Positions 1 through 10,471 of a stretch of 64,000 nt of DNA are shown here, piece by piece. Position 1 is the stretch's first letter, and every line of letters starts with the position of its first letter. Location of the stretch: the NCBI GenBank assembly GCA_022266195.1, contig WHVY01000005.1:6324001-6388000 (forward strand). Reading direction: 5' to 3'. The notes beneath the pieces are model-generated. The model was not told the DNA's origin. It worked only from the letters and a program-made list of their open reading frames with translations, and made no database searches. The DNA comes from Tetranychus cinnabarinus (taxonomy: Eukaryota > Arthropoda > Arachnida > Trombidiformes > Tetranychidae). A program made the translations under genes and the position numbers.

Positions 1-3000
1 GTAAGCCATTTTCTCGACGCAAGCAGTTAAAGCATCAATCTTGGCTAATCTAATGAAATGCTTGCTCTCATTGAGAGGGCAAATTTTAATCGAGAAACGT
101 TGATTGTTGTGTGGATTTGATATAATGAAATCTTTACCAATTTCAGCTCGTTCAATTTTAAATGATGGATAACCTTTAAATGTCTGGTACAGCAAATTTT
201 CAACAATTGAACCCAATTTTGTCGTCCATATAGATCCGATTTCTGGCTGGACATCATTGCTTTCAACTAATTTTTCCTCATTCTTTGTTGAAATGTTTAA
301 TAATGAATCATATTTTCTTATTTTCATTTTCAAATCTTCAACGCTAATTGTCTCAAGTAAGGTCGCAATCTCTTTCAGATCATCTATTTTGATTTGCGAT
401 TTCAAAAAGACATCAACTTCATCTTTTCTTTCAATCACATTTTGTAGCCATTCTTGACCATTTTCAATAATAATCTCATCAAGTGACTCTAAAAAATCAA
501 TATTCAACTTTAAATTGATCAATCTATCAATTGTTTCCCAGCTTTTCCCCGAATTAATAACAGCCAAAGCTATGTGCGAACCTTTAAATCCATAAGCTTT
601 GGTCATCAACAAGTCTCTGTTAGCTGTTAATATTGGAAATAAATTACACTGATCTGGATGATTACTGCACCAAATGTCCAATTGATGAAATAATTTGATC
701 CAATTTTTGCAAGATTCCTCATCAACGTTTTCGTCTTTTTTACTCCCAGCAACAATTGGCTTGAAAATTGAGTCCAACATGAATGTTAACCTGGAAACTG
801 ATTCACGTCTAACAGTTGATGGTTTACACTTTATCCTATTATCAACAAGCCAATTTGAACAATCAACTGGATTTCCTTGATTATCTTTAACATAAATATT
901 AACAAGCTTTTTGAATGATATCTCTTGATTTTCAAAATTAGTCGGTTCATCTTCTAACCAAATATCAGTTGTGAGTGAAGTTAATTGTCCATTTTGAAGA
1001 GGAATCAGCCGGTATTGATCAAGCAAATTAGTTAAGTTATACTCTTCCAGCAAGTAAATTATATCATTGATCCAATTATAGATATTGACAATCAATGGAT
1101 AAGATCGGAGCAATTGGTCAACATGAACGACTTCTTTATTTTCAACTCCGACAGTCATTCCGATGCAAGTTAACAGCAATTTCATCGACCAACGGAGAAA
1201 GAATGACCGAGGATAGACTTTGAACGATTCGGCACTGATTGGATGACTTTCAATTGCTACGAAAAAAGAAAATTTTGGAATTAATTGTTACTGTTGCTAA
1301 AAGATTTTGATGATTGTCACTTACAAGGATGGATTTGTTTCAAAATGTATGTCATTTTGGTTGTAATCGTATCTGGCTGATCATAAAAAAGTAGACTTAG
1401 TTCATGAGCCGACTGAATAGTCAGTGAATCCAGTTTAGTCGACGCTCTTTCAATTCTGTGCAACAATATTTCTAGATTGATGAAAATATTTTCAACTTGC
1501 ATCACAGGAATCCAGGATAATTTGTGGGTAATTTGCTTGTGAAGTAAATTGTCTCTAAGATCGTCTCCTAATTCAATGCAAATGTCTTTTAAAATCTCAT
1601 CAATATCTCCATCACGATGAATCTGCTGTTGATTTTTGCTCGATGAACCATGGAATGATCTGAGGATTCCATTTTGAGAAGGAAGAATGGCACGTTTCTC
1701 GATGATCTGTTGAAAACATACGTTTTTTGATAAAAAGCCTATCAACTCGCTTAACCAACTAATTGCGCGATCTTCATTCTTAGAGATATAATCAATTGAT
1801 GTTGCCTCAATCAGCTGGATAGCTTCATCGACACTAAATTTAACTGGCAGTTCCCAATCATTGTAATCTTGATTAATAACTTGAATCCATTGTTGTGCTT
1901 CATCGAAATGTGGACAATCTTTTGATTTAGTTATAATTTTTGCAGCAACCGAATACCAAGCTTCAGGTTGAACCGGACAATCTGGGAATAGACAATCATC
2001 TATTCTTGAATAGAAATATAGTTCATCGGTACACTTGGTGTTTCTAACTAAATCTTGACTGCGGATGAATTGTCTCAAAGGTAATTGAATCTCTCGTCTA
2101 AACCAAAGATTATCAGAGTAACGGTTTGAATAACGCGGTAAACCGCTTATGGCCAGTATGTAGCGATTAAGAACTTGTAATTCAATCAGTTCTTGGATAA
2201 AGGTTATCCAATGATCACGATAAGCACACAATATTGATCGATTAGTGTCTGCGATTGGATCAATATCGGATTCCAGTGATTTCTTTATACGAATGCCATC
2301 TTTAAAGTCATTTGGACACCAATGGGAGCTTTGAATTAATGGAGCACAATGAAAGTCTTCTGTTCCAGTTAGAGGAAAATCTTTAAACAGTTTAGTTTGA
2401 TTGGGAATTTGGGTGAGAAAGTAATCGTTTGAACCAGTTTTGGTACAATTGATTCCAAGAGTAATTCCGAAAGAATCAAAGTGACGAATCAACATGGAAT
2501 GAGTTATACCAAGAACCTTGGCCCTTACAATTTTCTTGTAGACAGATTTACGCCTAAGAGCGTATTTGTTTTGTGATCCATTGATATTTATTGTGATTGA
2601 TTCAATTGATTCATTGACTACCAAGGTAAAGATAATGTTTCGTTTAAGGTCCTCCAATGCTGAATAAGCAATTGAATAAGATTCAGGATCCAAATGGTAT
2701 TCAAATGACGAGTAACCAGCCAAGGTGGATGAGGATCCAGATAAAGATGGTGATGAAGAGGGTGATATTTTACGACCAGAGGAATCAAAGATCTCGCTAT
2801 GAGGATGTGTAAGGTCAATAATAAGTTGATATGTTTCCTCTAAAAGTCTTTTCATATCACTCAAGTTATCAGCTGTTCGTTTCAAAATTAATTTGAAATC
2901 ACGGAAACCTCGAGGTGTAGTCACTTGTCCTTTAATGGTAACCACTTTATTTAACACATGAGTCTTTATAAAACCTGTACCCAAACGGCTTTCATCATGG

Positions 3001-3278
3001 ACTTTGGTTGATCCTCGACGGGCCAAAGCAATCAAATCTTTTACACGAAACTCCAATCCATTGTGAGCAAAGATGAATCTATCCTTTTCAAGGTTTATTG
3101 AAATGTTGACCGGCACATTGGGACGAGCACAATCCTTGGCATTTTGAATCAATTCCCAAATAAAACGGTGTTTTTGATTCTCTGGCAGGGATTTGAGTCG
3201 TTCAAGCTCTTTGAGAATGCATCGAGCCTCAAAGTCTAGACGAATCTCGTCCAGTGAGTTAGCTACGGAACCATACAT
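1..3278 (-). CDS. GHKL-type ATPase protein, sacsin N-terminal/NO VEIN-like (partial, runs off left edge)
   Basis: Two exons are visible: 1325-3278 and 1-1256. The 68-bp intron between them (GTAAGT donor, TAG acceptor) keeps the frame, and about 1,069 codons are open with no stop before the window edge. The start is the ATG at 3278. Residues 30-130 form a GHKL (Hsp90-like) ATP-binding fold: an N-box with E42, Q45, N46 and D49 (WELIQNAKD), an HNG motif at 72-74 in place of DxGxG, and a glycine loop LGTGF at 99-103 followed by KTHVL. This pattern matches sacsin-N-terminal-like ATPases found in bacteria and in the plant NO VEIN protein. Near the left edge the protein has a motif run (KDFIIS, then RFSIKIC, then FIRLAKIDAL) that resembles a DUF3883-type nuclease-like fold with the catalytic E-x-K replaced. 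Cellular role is unknown. A neighbour-independent large gene; bacterial origin is possible but unproven. Confidence 0.75.
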
Positions 3279-4023
3279 TTTGAATATAATTTACAACAAT
3301 TATAAATAAAGTAAATTTTAAAACGAAACAATATCAAAATGTAAAAAGCAGTTAAAAAAAGCAAAAATGAAGTCAGTGTCAATTTTCAACATAAAGTCTC
3401 TTCTTGAAAGGTTCTTCTTGGCAATTATCTAACAGCTTTCTTATAATCGGGTTCACTAATCACACCCTGATGCTATTCGCACATTGAGCATTGTAAATTC
3501 TGAATTATCTTGTTTACATACATTTTGGTCTGATCTAGAGCTTTTATTACTCTAAATAAATTACATGAAAGTCAAATCATAAAATACTGAAATCATGAAA
3601 TAAATGCAATTTGAGAAAATAAGTCGAATTCCAATCTTTATTGTTTGTATAACTTTAAGAAATCAGTTAAAATTGATTCATTCAAGAAATTGGGCTCAAA
3701 TAAAATTTTTCATTCGATATTTAAAAAAAATTGTGAATTACATCTGATATTTTCAAAGTTACACTGAAAATGAGGTTACATAAAGGTCTTTTATTCATTC
3801 TTAAGCGGATTACTTTTGCAAAATTTGTGAATTTCATTAATTTTATCTAATCATATCTAATTATTCAGATTTATTATTGAAATTGAAATTGAAATTGAAA
3901 ATAGATTTTACAGAAATAATCAGATTGAAATGCTTTTTTTATTTGAAAATTTTGATTTTGAACTACGCGCTTTTTTTGTGCTTGTTTGTTAGCATTGAAG
4001 TCAGTGAATTCATTTCTTTCAAA
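3279..4023. other. Intergenic region between divergent genes
   Basis: This AT-rich interval separates the leftward ATPase gene from the rightward BAG-domain gene and should hold both promoters. I see no gene, clear TATA box or repeat in it. A possible 3' splice site (TTATTCAG at 3861-3868) precedes the BAG open frame and could join an upstream non-coding or short coding exon. Confidence 0.6.
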
Positions 4024-5076
4024 ATGAACATCATTTCTTTAAAAATGTGGATTATTTCAATTATAAAACATATTTTTGTGCGTTTTTATCGCTTTATGAG
4101 AACGTTGCGTCACAAATGGTTATGGTCATGCGATGATGAGATTATAAATGAACCAATTTCCTACGATTGTATAAATGTTGAAGAACAACCAGTCAGTTGT
4201 ATAAATAACAAAATATTGCAAGCTGCTCCGTTACCAGGCCAAGGATCATCTGTTGATTCCAGACCAGAAAGATCGCGACCAGAAACTCGTAACATGGCAA
4301 GTGGACAGAGTGGACATGGGGTGCCTTCAAGAAGTGATAAAAGTCAATTCAGTCAAGGTAGAGCTGAACAAGGAAACCACAAGTCTAACCAAGCTAGTAA
4401 CAAAAGGAAATTTGAAGACCCTCTTGATATGGTTAAAGAAATCGACAATGAAGCCGCTAAATTAGAATTAGAAGTCGAAAAATTCGCTGGTGATTACCAA
4501 GATAAGGAATACAAATTTCTTGATGAAATGTTAACGCGATGCATGTTAAAGCTTGATAACATAGATTCAAATGGACGAGAAGATGTTAGGAATGCTAGAC
4601 GGTCAACATTGAATCGAGTGGACCGTTGTATAAATATCTTGGAAAGCAAAGGTAATTCATCTGAATCTGGTGAGAATAAAAATGATTCAAATAGTGATGC
4701 CAACACCGATACTACAAGTGAAGCCCAGCAAAATGATTCTTCTTCTGAATCAAATCAATCCAATGAAAGTGGTGGTACAGAGGGAGACAACAAATCTGTA
4801 AATTGTGCAGCTTATGGTGAAATTAAGAAGAAAGATAATAATATAAATCAATATCAATCAGCAACCAACATGCCGGAATTTTTCGTAAAACCGGTTTTTT
4901 CATCGTCAATTGTTGAAAATTTGATTGCAGAAATTCTAGACCAAGATGAACCTTCAGAAGAACCAAGTGAAATTGATATAGAAACAGATTACGACCAAAA
5001 GGCCTCTACTAGACTCGAATTGGATCAATTTGGGTTAAATATTTGTAGTGCTGTTAGTTTACCGATTAAAATTTAA
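4024..5076 (+). CDS. BAG-domain Hsp70 co-chaperone, BAG3/starvin-like
   Basis: The frame is open from about 3841, but the first in-frame ATG is at 4024, giving 350 residues. Residues 134-209 are a BAG domain: an acidic helix around DMVKEIDNEAAKLELEVEKF, then DKEYKFLDEMLTRCMLKLD and NGREDVRNARRSTLNRVD. The DEMLT, LD and VRxARR positions match BAG3/starvin, which bind the Hsp70 nucleotide-binding domain and trigger ADP release. Upstream are a Ser/Gln/Arg-rich low-complexity stretch and a basic, hydrophobic N-terminus (MWIISIIKHIFVRFYRFMR). Downstream is an acidic Ser/Asn-rich tail. I see no WW domain or IPV motif as in vertebrate BAG3. The hydrophobic head may be a membrane-contacting helix, or the true N-terminus may lie in an upstream exon spliced at 3868. 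Confidence 0.8.
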   Translation: MNIISLKMWIISIIKHIFVRFYRFMRTLRHKWLWSCDDEIINEPISYDCINVEEQPVSCINNKILQAAPLPGQGSSVDSRPERSRPETRNMASGQSGHGVPSRSDKSQFSQGRAEQGNHKSNQASNKRKFEDPLDMVKEIDNEAAKLELEVEKFAGDYQDKEYKFLDEMLTRCMLKLDNIDSNGREDVRNARRSTLNRVDRCINILESKGNSSESGENKNDSNSDANTDTTSEAQQNDSSSESNQSNESGGTEGDNKSVNCAAYGEIKKKDNNINQYQSATNMPEFFVKPVFSSSIVENLIAEILDQDEPSEEPSEIDIETDYDQKASTRLELDQFGLNICSAVSLPIKI

Positions 5077-5311
5077 TAATTTTGTAATTTATGTAATTTA
5101 ATTAACTGAGTAAAATTAATGTGTTTGTCTGCTTTGTCTGGAAAGCGATATTAAACAATCATTTTTCACTTGTCTCAGTAATTACTTTACTTTTATTTTG
5201 ATTATATTGAACAAATCTAACATTTCTTCATTTATTGTATCAAACACCTAAATGTAAGCAACTTGATCCAGCAAGTTAATTTATTCTGATTAAATCTTCA
5301 TTTTGAAAACT

Positions 5312-6787
5312 TTACTCATTTGTCATTTTGTTAACTCGACTAAGAACATGATAAATTCCAGTAGTAGCAAGAACTTGTTTCTTTAGATTGCCTCGGCTTT
5401 GACTCTTTGGCATGTTTGAATTTTTGATTTCAGAAGATCTGCGGCTAACATTAATATTAGATATCTGATCAACTGCGACGCTTTTATGATCGTCAATGGG
5501 CTCGCTCACATCTTGAACTTTATTCTCCTCGACAGATTCACGACTCTGTGATCCTTTTAGGAACGTTATTAGCTTATCAATCAACCATTCAATCACAAAT
5601 ATCGGTGAAATTCCAAGCCAAATACCAATAGCACTTTGAGAGTAAACAATAAAATCATCCAAATCATAATAGGGAACAATTATATTGGATAAAGTTGGCT
5701 GGCTGGTCATCCTCATTACAATTGTGGACTCATTTTTCTTGCCGTATGAGATTCGTTTTTTGTATGGTCTAAAAATAATCTCTTCGCAATCAGGATAAGG
5801 AGCTTGTTTAAAACAATATGATTTGAACGATTTAAACAAATTACGGTAAAATTCACGGGTCTCTTTCTTTGGGTTGAAAAACTCCAAGTACGTTTCGAAT
5901 AAACCAGTTCTAATTTCCTTTTCCATTGATTCTAAAGGTTGAATGGTTTCATAGTAAGGACAATTCAATTTATCTCTTGTTAAATTATTGATACATTGAT
6001 GGATTTTACCGATACGATTTTGATAGCCTTGAAGGCGATAGTTGGTGCATTGTTCGGTGAAATCGCTCTCTTTATACTCGGTTCTGTATAGTTTGATTCC
6101 AAATATCATCTCAAAAGATGGTTTCTCAAAATTGATATCCAAAAATAATGGAGTTTCCGAAGATATTGTAAAATCCTTGTTCATTGGGATGACCAGAATT
6201 GATGAATATGTTGAAACGTTGCGGAAAAGTTGATTAAATTTGATTTGCATCAAATATCCTTCAGCCTCGCCATTGTCAATAACAGTCTTGTCATAAACAA
6301 TTGCAGATCCATTTTTGGTACATGATATTTTAATACACATTGAGTCTCTTATTAAATTATTAGTGGTTTTACAATCATCTGGAAACACTTGCCTTTGGTA
6401 AACATCATCCACTGATGCAGCCGGATTAATGCTTACCAAAGATTTTGAAGGATCAAGCAGTGCTTTCGATAGCTCTTCAAAGGTCATGGTACTTACTGTT
6501 CGCATTAGATCAAAGTCCATCTTAGGTTGCATTCTTCCGTCAACTTCTTGGAATACAACTGAAGGATATTTTTCGCGAAAGTAATTGACATTGAGAATGT
6601 CGAAAACAGAGAAACAGAGATAAACATTGGGTAATTCAACACTTGGGTCCTGTGTTATTCTTAGACGAGTGCGAGTTTCACCTCGTATGATGTAGTTCAA
6701 CATGTAGGCAATCTGGTAAATGCACAGAACCAAAGCGGCTGTTTTGACTATTAATCGTATACAATTATTTGCCCCTTGAATCATCAT
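5312..6787 (-). CDS. DEG/ENaC (amiloride-sensitive/pickpocket-type) cation channel
   Basis: A single exon encodes 491 residues from the first of two adjacent ATGs at 6787. The layout is that of a degenerin/epithelial sodium channel subunit: a short cytoplasmic N-terminus, TM1 at about 10-31 (IRLIVKTAALVLCIYQIAYML), a large cysteine-containing extracellular loop, and TM2 at about 375-405. TM2 contains the family signature GIWLGISPIFVIEW, whose G-x-S core forms the selectivity filter. These channels work as trimers and pass Na+ (sometimes Ca2+) in response to ligands, acid or mechanical force. The cytoplasmic tail of about 85 residues is Ser/Lys-rich and unremarkable. The loop is very divergent, so ligand and gating cannot be told. 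A second, diverged paralogue lies at 20320-21774. It ends convergently with the BAG gene, 235 bp away. Confidence 0.88.
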   Translation of the reverse strand: MMIQGANNCIRLIVKTAALVLCIYQIAYMLNYIIRGETRTRLRITQDPSVELPNVYLCFSVFDILNVNYFREKYPSVVFQEVDGRMQPKMDFDLMRTVSTMTFEELSKALLDPSKSLVSINPAASVDDVYQRQVFPDDCKTTNNLIRDSMCIKISCTKNGSAIVYDKTVIDNGEAEGYLMQIKFNQLFRNVSTYSSILVIPMNKDFTISSETPLFLDINFEKPSFEMIFGIKLYRTEYKESDFTEQCTNYRLQGYQNRIGKIHQCINNLTRDKLNCPYYETIQPLESMEKEIRTGLFETYLEFFNPKKETREFYRNLFKSFKSYCFKQAPYPDCEEIIFRPYKKRISYGKKNESTIVMRMTSQPTLSNIIVPYYDLDDFIVYSQSAIGIWLGISPIFVIEWLIDKLITFLKGSQSRESVEENKVQDVSEPIDDHKSVAVDQISNINVSRRSSEIKNSNMPKSQSRGNLKKQVLATTGIYHVLSRVNKMTNE

Positions 6788-7076
6788 CTTCACAGAGTAA
6801 AGTTATGGTCAATAACTAAGAATTGTGGCAACAAATCCAAGCAACTTCGACATTTATCTGACCGATTCTATGACTTCTTTTGATAATTGTTAACAGTTAG
6901 ATCAATAAGAATCCTCTGATAAACATAAATAAAATTTATCGATTTTCATTTTGTATTATTTTATTTCAACAATTTATCATTCTTTTCTACTTTTATTCGA
7001 CTTTACAATCCAACCTTTCATTGTTCACAAATCAATGTCAAAGCTTAGTTAATTTTATTTCGATAAGACTGGATGC

Positions 7077-7655
7077 TTAGAAAGCAAAAAGAATTAAAAA
7101 GGCCATCATAAGACAGAAGAGACCCATAGCTTCAGAAAGAGCAAATCCAAGGATAGCATATTGGAAAAGTTGTGCCTTCAATGATGGATTACGAGCGTAA
7201 CCAATAATTAAACTTCCGAAGACTGAACCAATTCCAGCCCCTGAACCGGCAACACCAACAGTAGCTGCACCAGCACCGATAAACTTAGCAGCAGAATCAA
7301 TATCATTCCTAATTGAACTAGTGTGGATTGGTCTGATTGCAGAAAGGGCAGGAAGAGCAGAGAAGCTTTGAGCTTTCTTCTCTTGGAAAAGGACTGATGA
7401 ATTGTTGGAGAATTGGGCAGAGTTAATGGCTGAGCTTAAAGGTCGGGCAATACCTCGGCTAGCTGACATCATCTAAATTGATTAACAATAATATTACAAA
7501 AGAAGTAAATAAATAAATAAGAAATTATTAAAATAATGTAAAGGTGAATTGGAGAAGATCATTGAAGAAGAATGAGGAGACAAAATAAAAGGTCAAAAAT
7601 TAAAACTTACCATAGCTCTGGATAAAAGTTGAGGGGCTGCGAAAAGGGAAGCCAT
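7077..7655 (-). CDS. ATPsynC: Mitochondrial ATP synthase F0 subunit c (copy A)
   Basis: Exons are 7611-7655 (MASLFAAPQLLSRAM) and 7077-7472, joined across a 138-bp GT-AG intron, for 146 residues. Residues 1-71 are a Ser/Ala/Arg-rich mitochondrial transit peptide. The mature 75-residue proteolipid has helix 1 with the Gly/Ala pattern (GAGAATVGVAGSGAGIG), the RNP loop (YARNPSLK), and helix 2 with the proton-binding glutamate (GFALSEAMG) at mature position 58, as in other animals. Subunit c forms the rotor ring of ATP synthase in the inner mitochondrial membrane. The protein is identical to copy B at 8288-8864 on the other strand. I found one synonymous change between their exons (ATC/ATT in the YAIL codons). 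Confidence 0.97.
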
Positions 7656-8287
7656 TTCTGTTGATGTTAATTTAAATTAGACAAATGAAATCAATTAAGA
7701 AGTTAATTAATTAGTTAAATGATGATACCGGACCAGGAACACACCGAGAGAATGAAGGTGACTTATAGTAAAAGACGGTTACGATAATCTAAAATGAAAT
7801 AATCGATATTTCGTAGTTTTCGGTTATCAGACTAACTAAGCGGCTTGTGTTATTATAAAATATTATGCAATTTGATTTATCTCTTTTAAAATATCTCCAA
7901 TAATTTTATTCGCCTCTTTTAAATTGTAACTTTTAATTCATTCAAAACATTTTAAACACTAATTGTTACAAATAAAGATGGTTTTTAATGAACCGAATTT
8001 TACGGTTATAATAGTTTTCGGTTGATTCATTTTTCATCTTATGCCGGAGAATGACTTATGACATCTTACGGTAATTAATAGAACTAAAAAAAGCCAAAAT
8101 TGACTTCTAAACAGGTTTTCATCGTAAGATGTCGTTACTGCTTTCAATGTGACCTCGGATCTCGGATAAATCTCTATCTAGGCTTAATTTAAACCAGTGG
8201 TAATTATTGTTGTCTTTTTGAGAGTCAACTTAATTTTGTTTTATTTAATTACTTGTAATTTATTTCAAATTTTCAATAGTATCAAGA
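7656..8287. promoter_or_regulatory. Divergent promoter interval between the two subunit-c genes
   Basis: The two subunit-c genes start on either side of this 632-bp stretch, so both promoters must lie in it or be shared. It has no obvious TATA box. It contains an 11-bp inverted repeat (GACATCTTACG at 8060-8070 and its complement at 8123-8133) and a few CGGTTAT-like words. The two halves are not mirror images, unlike the flanking genes. Promoter function is inferred from position only. Confidence 0.45.
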
Positions 8288-8864
8288 ATGGCTTCCCTTT
8301 TCGCAGCCCCTCAACTTTTATCCAGAGCTATGGTAAGTTTTAATTTTTGACCTTTTATTTTGTCTCCTCATTCTTCTTCAATGATCTTCTCCAATTCACC
8401 TTTACATTATTTTAATAATTTCTTATTTATTTATCCATTTTTTGTAATATTATTGTTAATTAATTTAGATGATGTCAGCTAGCCGAGGTATTGCCCGACC
8501 TTTAAGCTCAGCCATTAACTCTGCCCAATTCTCCAACAATTCATCAGTCCTTTTCCAAGAGAAGAAAGCTCAAAGCTTCTCTGCTCTTCCTGCCCTTTCT
8601 GCAATCAGACCAATCCACACTAGTTCAATTAGGAATGATATTGATTCTGCTGCTAAGTTTATCGGTGCTGGTGCAGCTACTGTTGGTGTTGCCGGTTCAG
8701 GGGCTGGAATTGGTTCAGTCTTCGGAAGTTTAATTATTGGTTACGCTCGTAATCCATCATTGAAGGCACAACTTTTCCAATATGCTATTCTTGGATTTGC
8801 TCTTTCTGAAGCTATGGGTCTCTTCTGTCTTATGATGGCCTTTTTAATTCTTTTTGCTTTTTAA
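8288..8864 (+). CDS. ATPsynC: Mitochondrial ATP synthase F0 subunit c (copy B)
   Basis: Exons are 8288-8332 and 8469-8864, with a 136-bp phase-0 intron, for 146 residues identical to copy A. The mature proteolipid carries the essential helix-2 glutamate (mature E58) and the RNP loop. Near-identity with copy A runs from the start codon through the intron to the stop codon. The sequences just outside (5' leader before the ATG, 3' UTR after the stop) are unrelated. Both copies look intact and expressible. Animals often carry several nuclear genes that encode the same mature subunit c with different transit peptides; here even the transit peptides are identical. Confidence 0.97.
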
Positions 8865-10471
8865 GCACCTGATTCAACAAAAATTGGCTTAGCTTACCTT
8901 AAAGTTTACAATCACACTCGATTCAGATTGTAGTAATAGTATTGTTTCGATTCCATTTGTTCTATATGTATTGGTTGTATCAATGAATTTAATGTAACAA
9001 CAGTTTTGGAAACGAAATTAAAATTATGGACCGGTGATTATTGTTTCATTCAACATTTTAATTATAAATTTGTGATTTGTTAATTTACATTTCTCTGTTG
9101 CAGGAATGACCTTTAAACCTCGAATCCATTTGGTCAGGTCATTGCGCTTGAGGTAATAACGGTCAAGAGTATGGAAAGCAGAAATATTGAAAAATGTTTA
9201 CCAGCAATCAATCATCTATCAATTATCTTGACCATAAATTGAAAAATGATAAAACATCTCACAATTTTTCTGTTTCCATAAATTCTCTCAGTCTTGTCTC
9301 TTTTTTTACATCATAACATTAACAAGGGATGTGAATTTCTAGAATTCAGGTTAAAACATTACAAATTAATATTAACAGTTAATTAACATCTACTTGTGTT
9401 ATCTCGAAAAAACGACTAATGAATAAAAGGAGGACTAATAATACATGTCTGAAGTCAGATTTAAGGATTTACATATTGGTTGATGAACAAATAAAGATTA
9501 AGTTTGCAAATTGTTTGCATATTAAAACTAGCATATAATCGTGGTTAAGCATGCAAGTAGTTGATGAAACAAAGCATTCTGTAAGGGAAGAAAGAAATGA
9601 ATTAAATGTCCATTTATAAATTACCAATGTGAAATTGTCAATCTGACTAAATGCGACCAGAATAGTCATTAGCGGATGATGAATTTACATCATTAGCTTC
9701 TGTTAGAAAGGTTTCGGAATTGGGATTCTGGTAATGTTAACATTGGAAGAAATATCAATTATAATAATAATATCAGTTGAGTTGATCAAATTATGCTGTA
9801 CAGGTAAATATGATTATATGGTAAAAGGTTTGAAGCGAATAAAATCATAAATTTGTTGAAGTTAGACAAAACTGTTGAGCTAATGAGCCAGTGTCTAACT
9901 TTCAATTTGTTTCGTTTGGCACTCAAGTCACCGATGATGATAAGGGATAAACAGGAAACGTTGAATTTTATAAGAATCTGAGTTTCCCAATTTTCATCTC
10001 CCAAGTCATCAATAACAGTTGATCAGTATAATGATAAAAACGGATGAAAAGTAAGAAAAGGATGTGAAATTGAGATAGAATCTGAATAACTTATTAAGGT
10101 ATTGGTAATATTATTTTACCCTTTTCAATGTTGGGCACCATTTGATTAATTGTAATTACCAATCGTATTCGTTGGCATGTCACAGCTATCTAATGATAAC
10201 TTTTTCCGGACTTGACTAATTTTGATCAGTTTCGTTATCAAAGTAAACTTATTAAGTAGTTTTTTGTATCAGCCATGGATATGATTTATGCCTGATTGGT
10301 TATGAGAAATAGTAAGTGGAAAGACATGGTTTTCCATGAGTAATAAGAAGAAGAAGAAAGGATCTGGAGAGATGATGAATTTCGATTATGCTCATCCTGA
10401 AGTGAGATAGCACATTGAGCCATATCGAAGATTATGAAGAATAAAAGGAAGGAAAATGTTTCGTATTCAAG
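8865..10471. other. Intergenic region, no gene seen
   Basis: This 1.6-kb AT-rich stretch lies between subunit-c copy B and the 3' end of the glutamate receptor gene, which converge on it. It holds both 3' UTRs. I found no convincing coding exon, tandem repeat or inverted repeat. Small open frames in it lack coding character. Confidence 0.6.
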
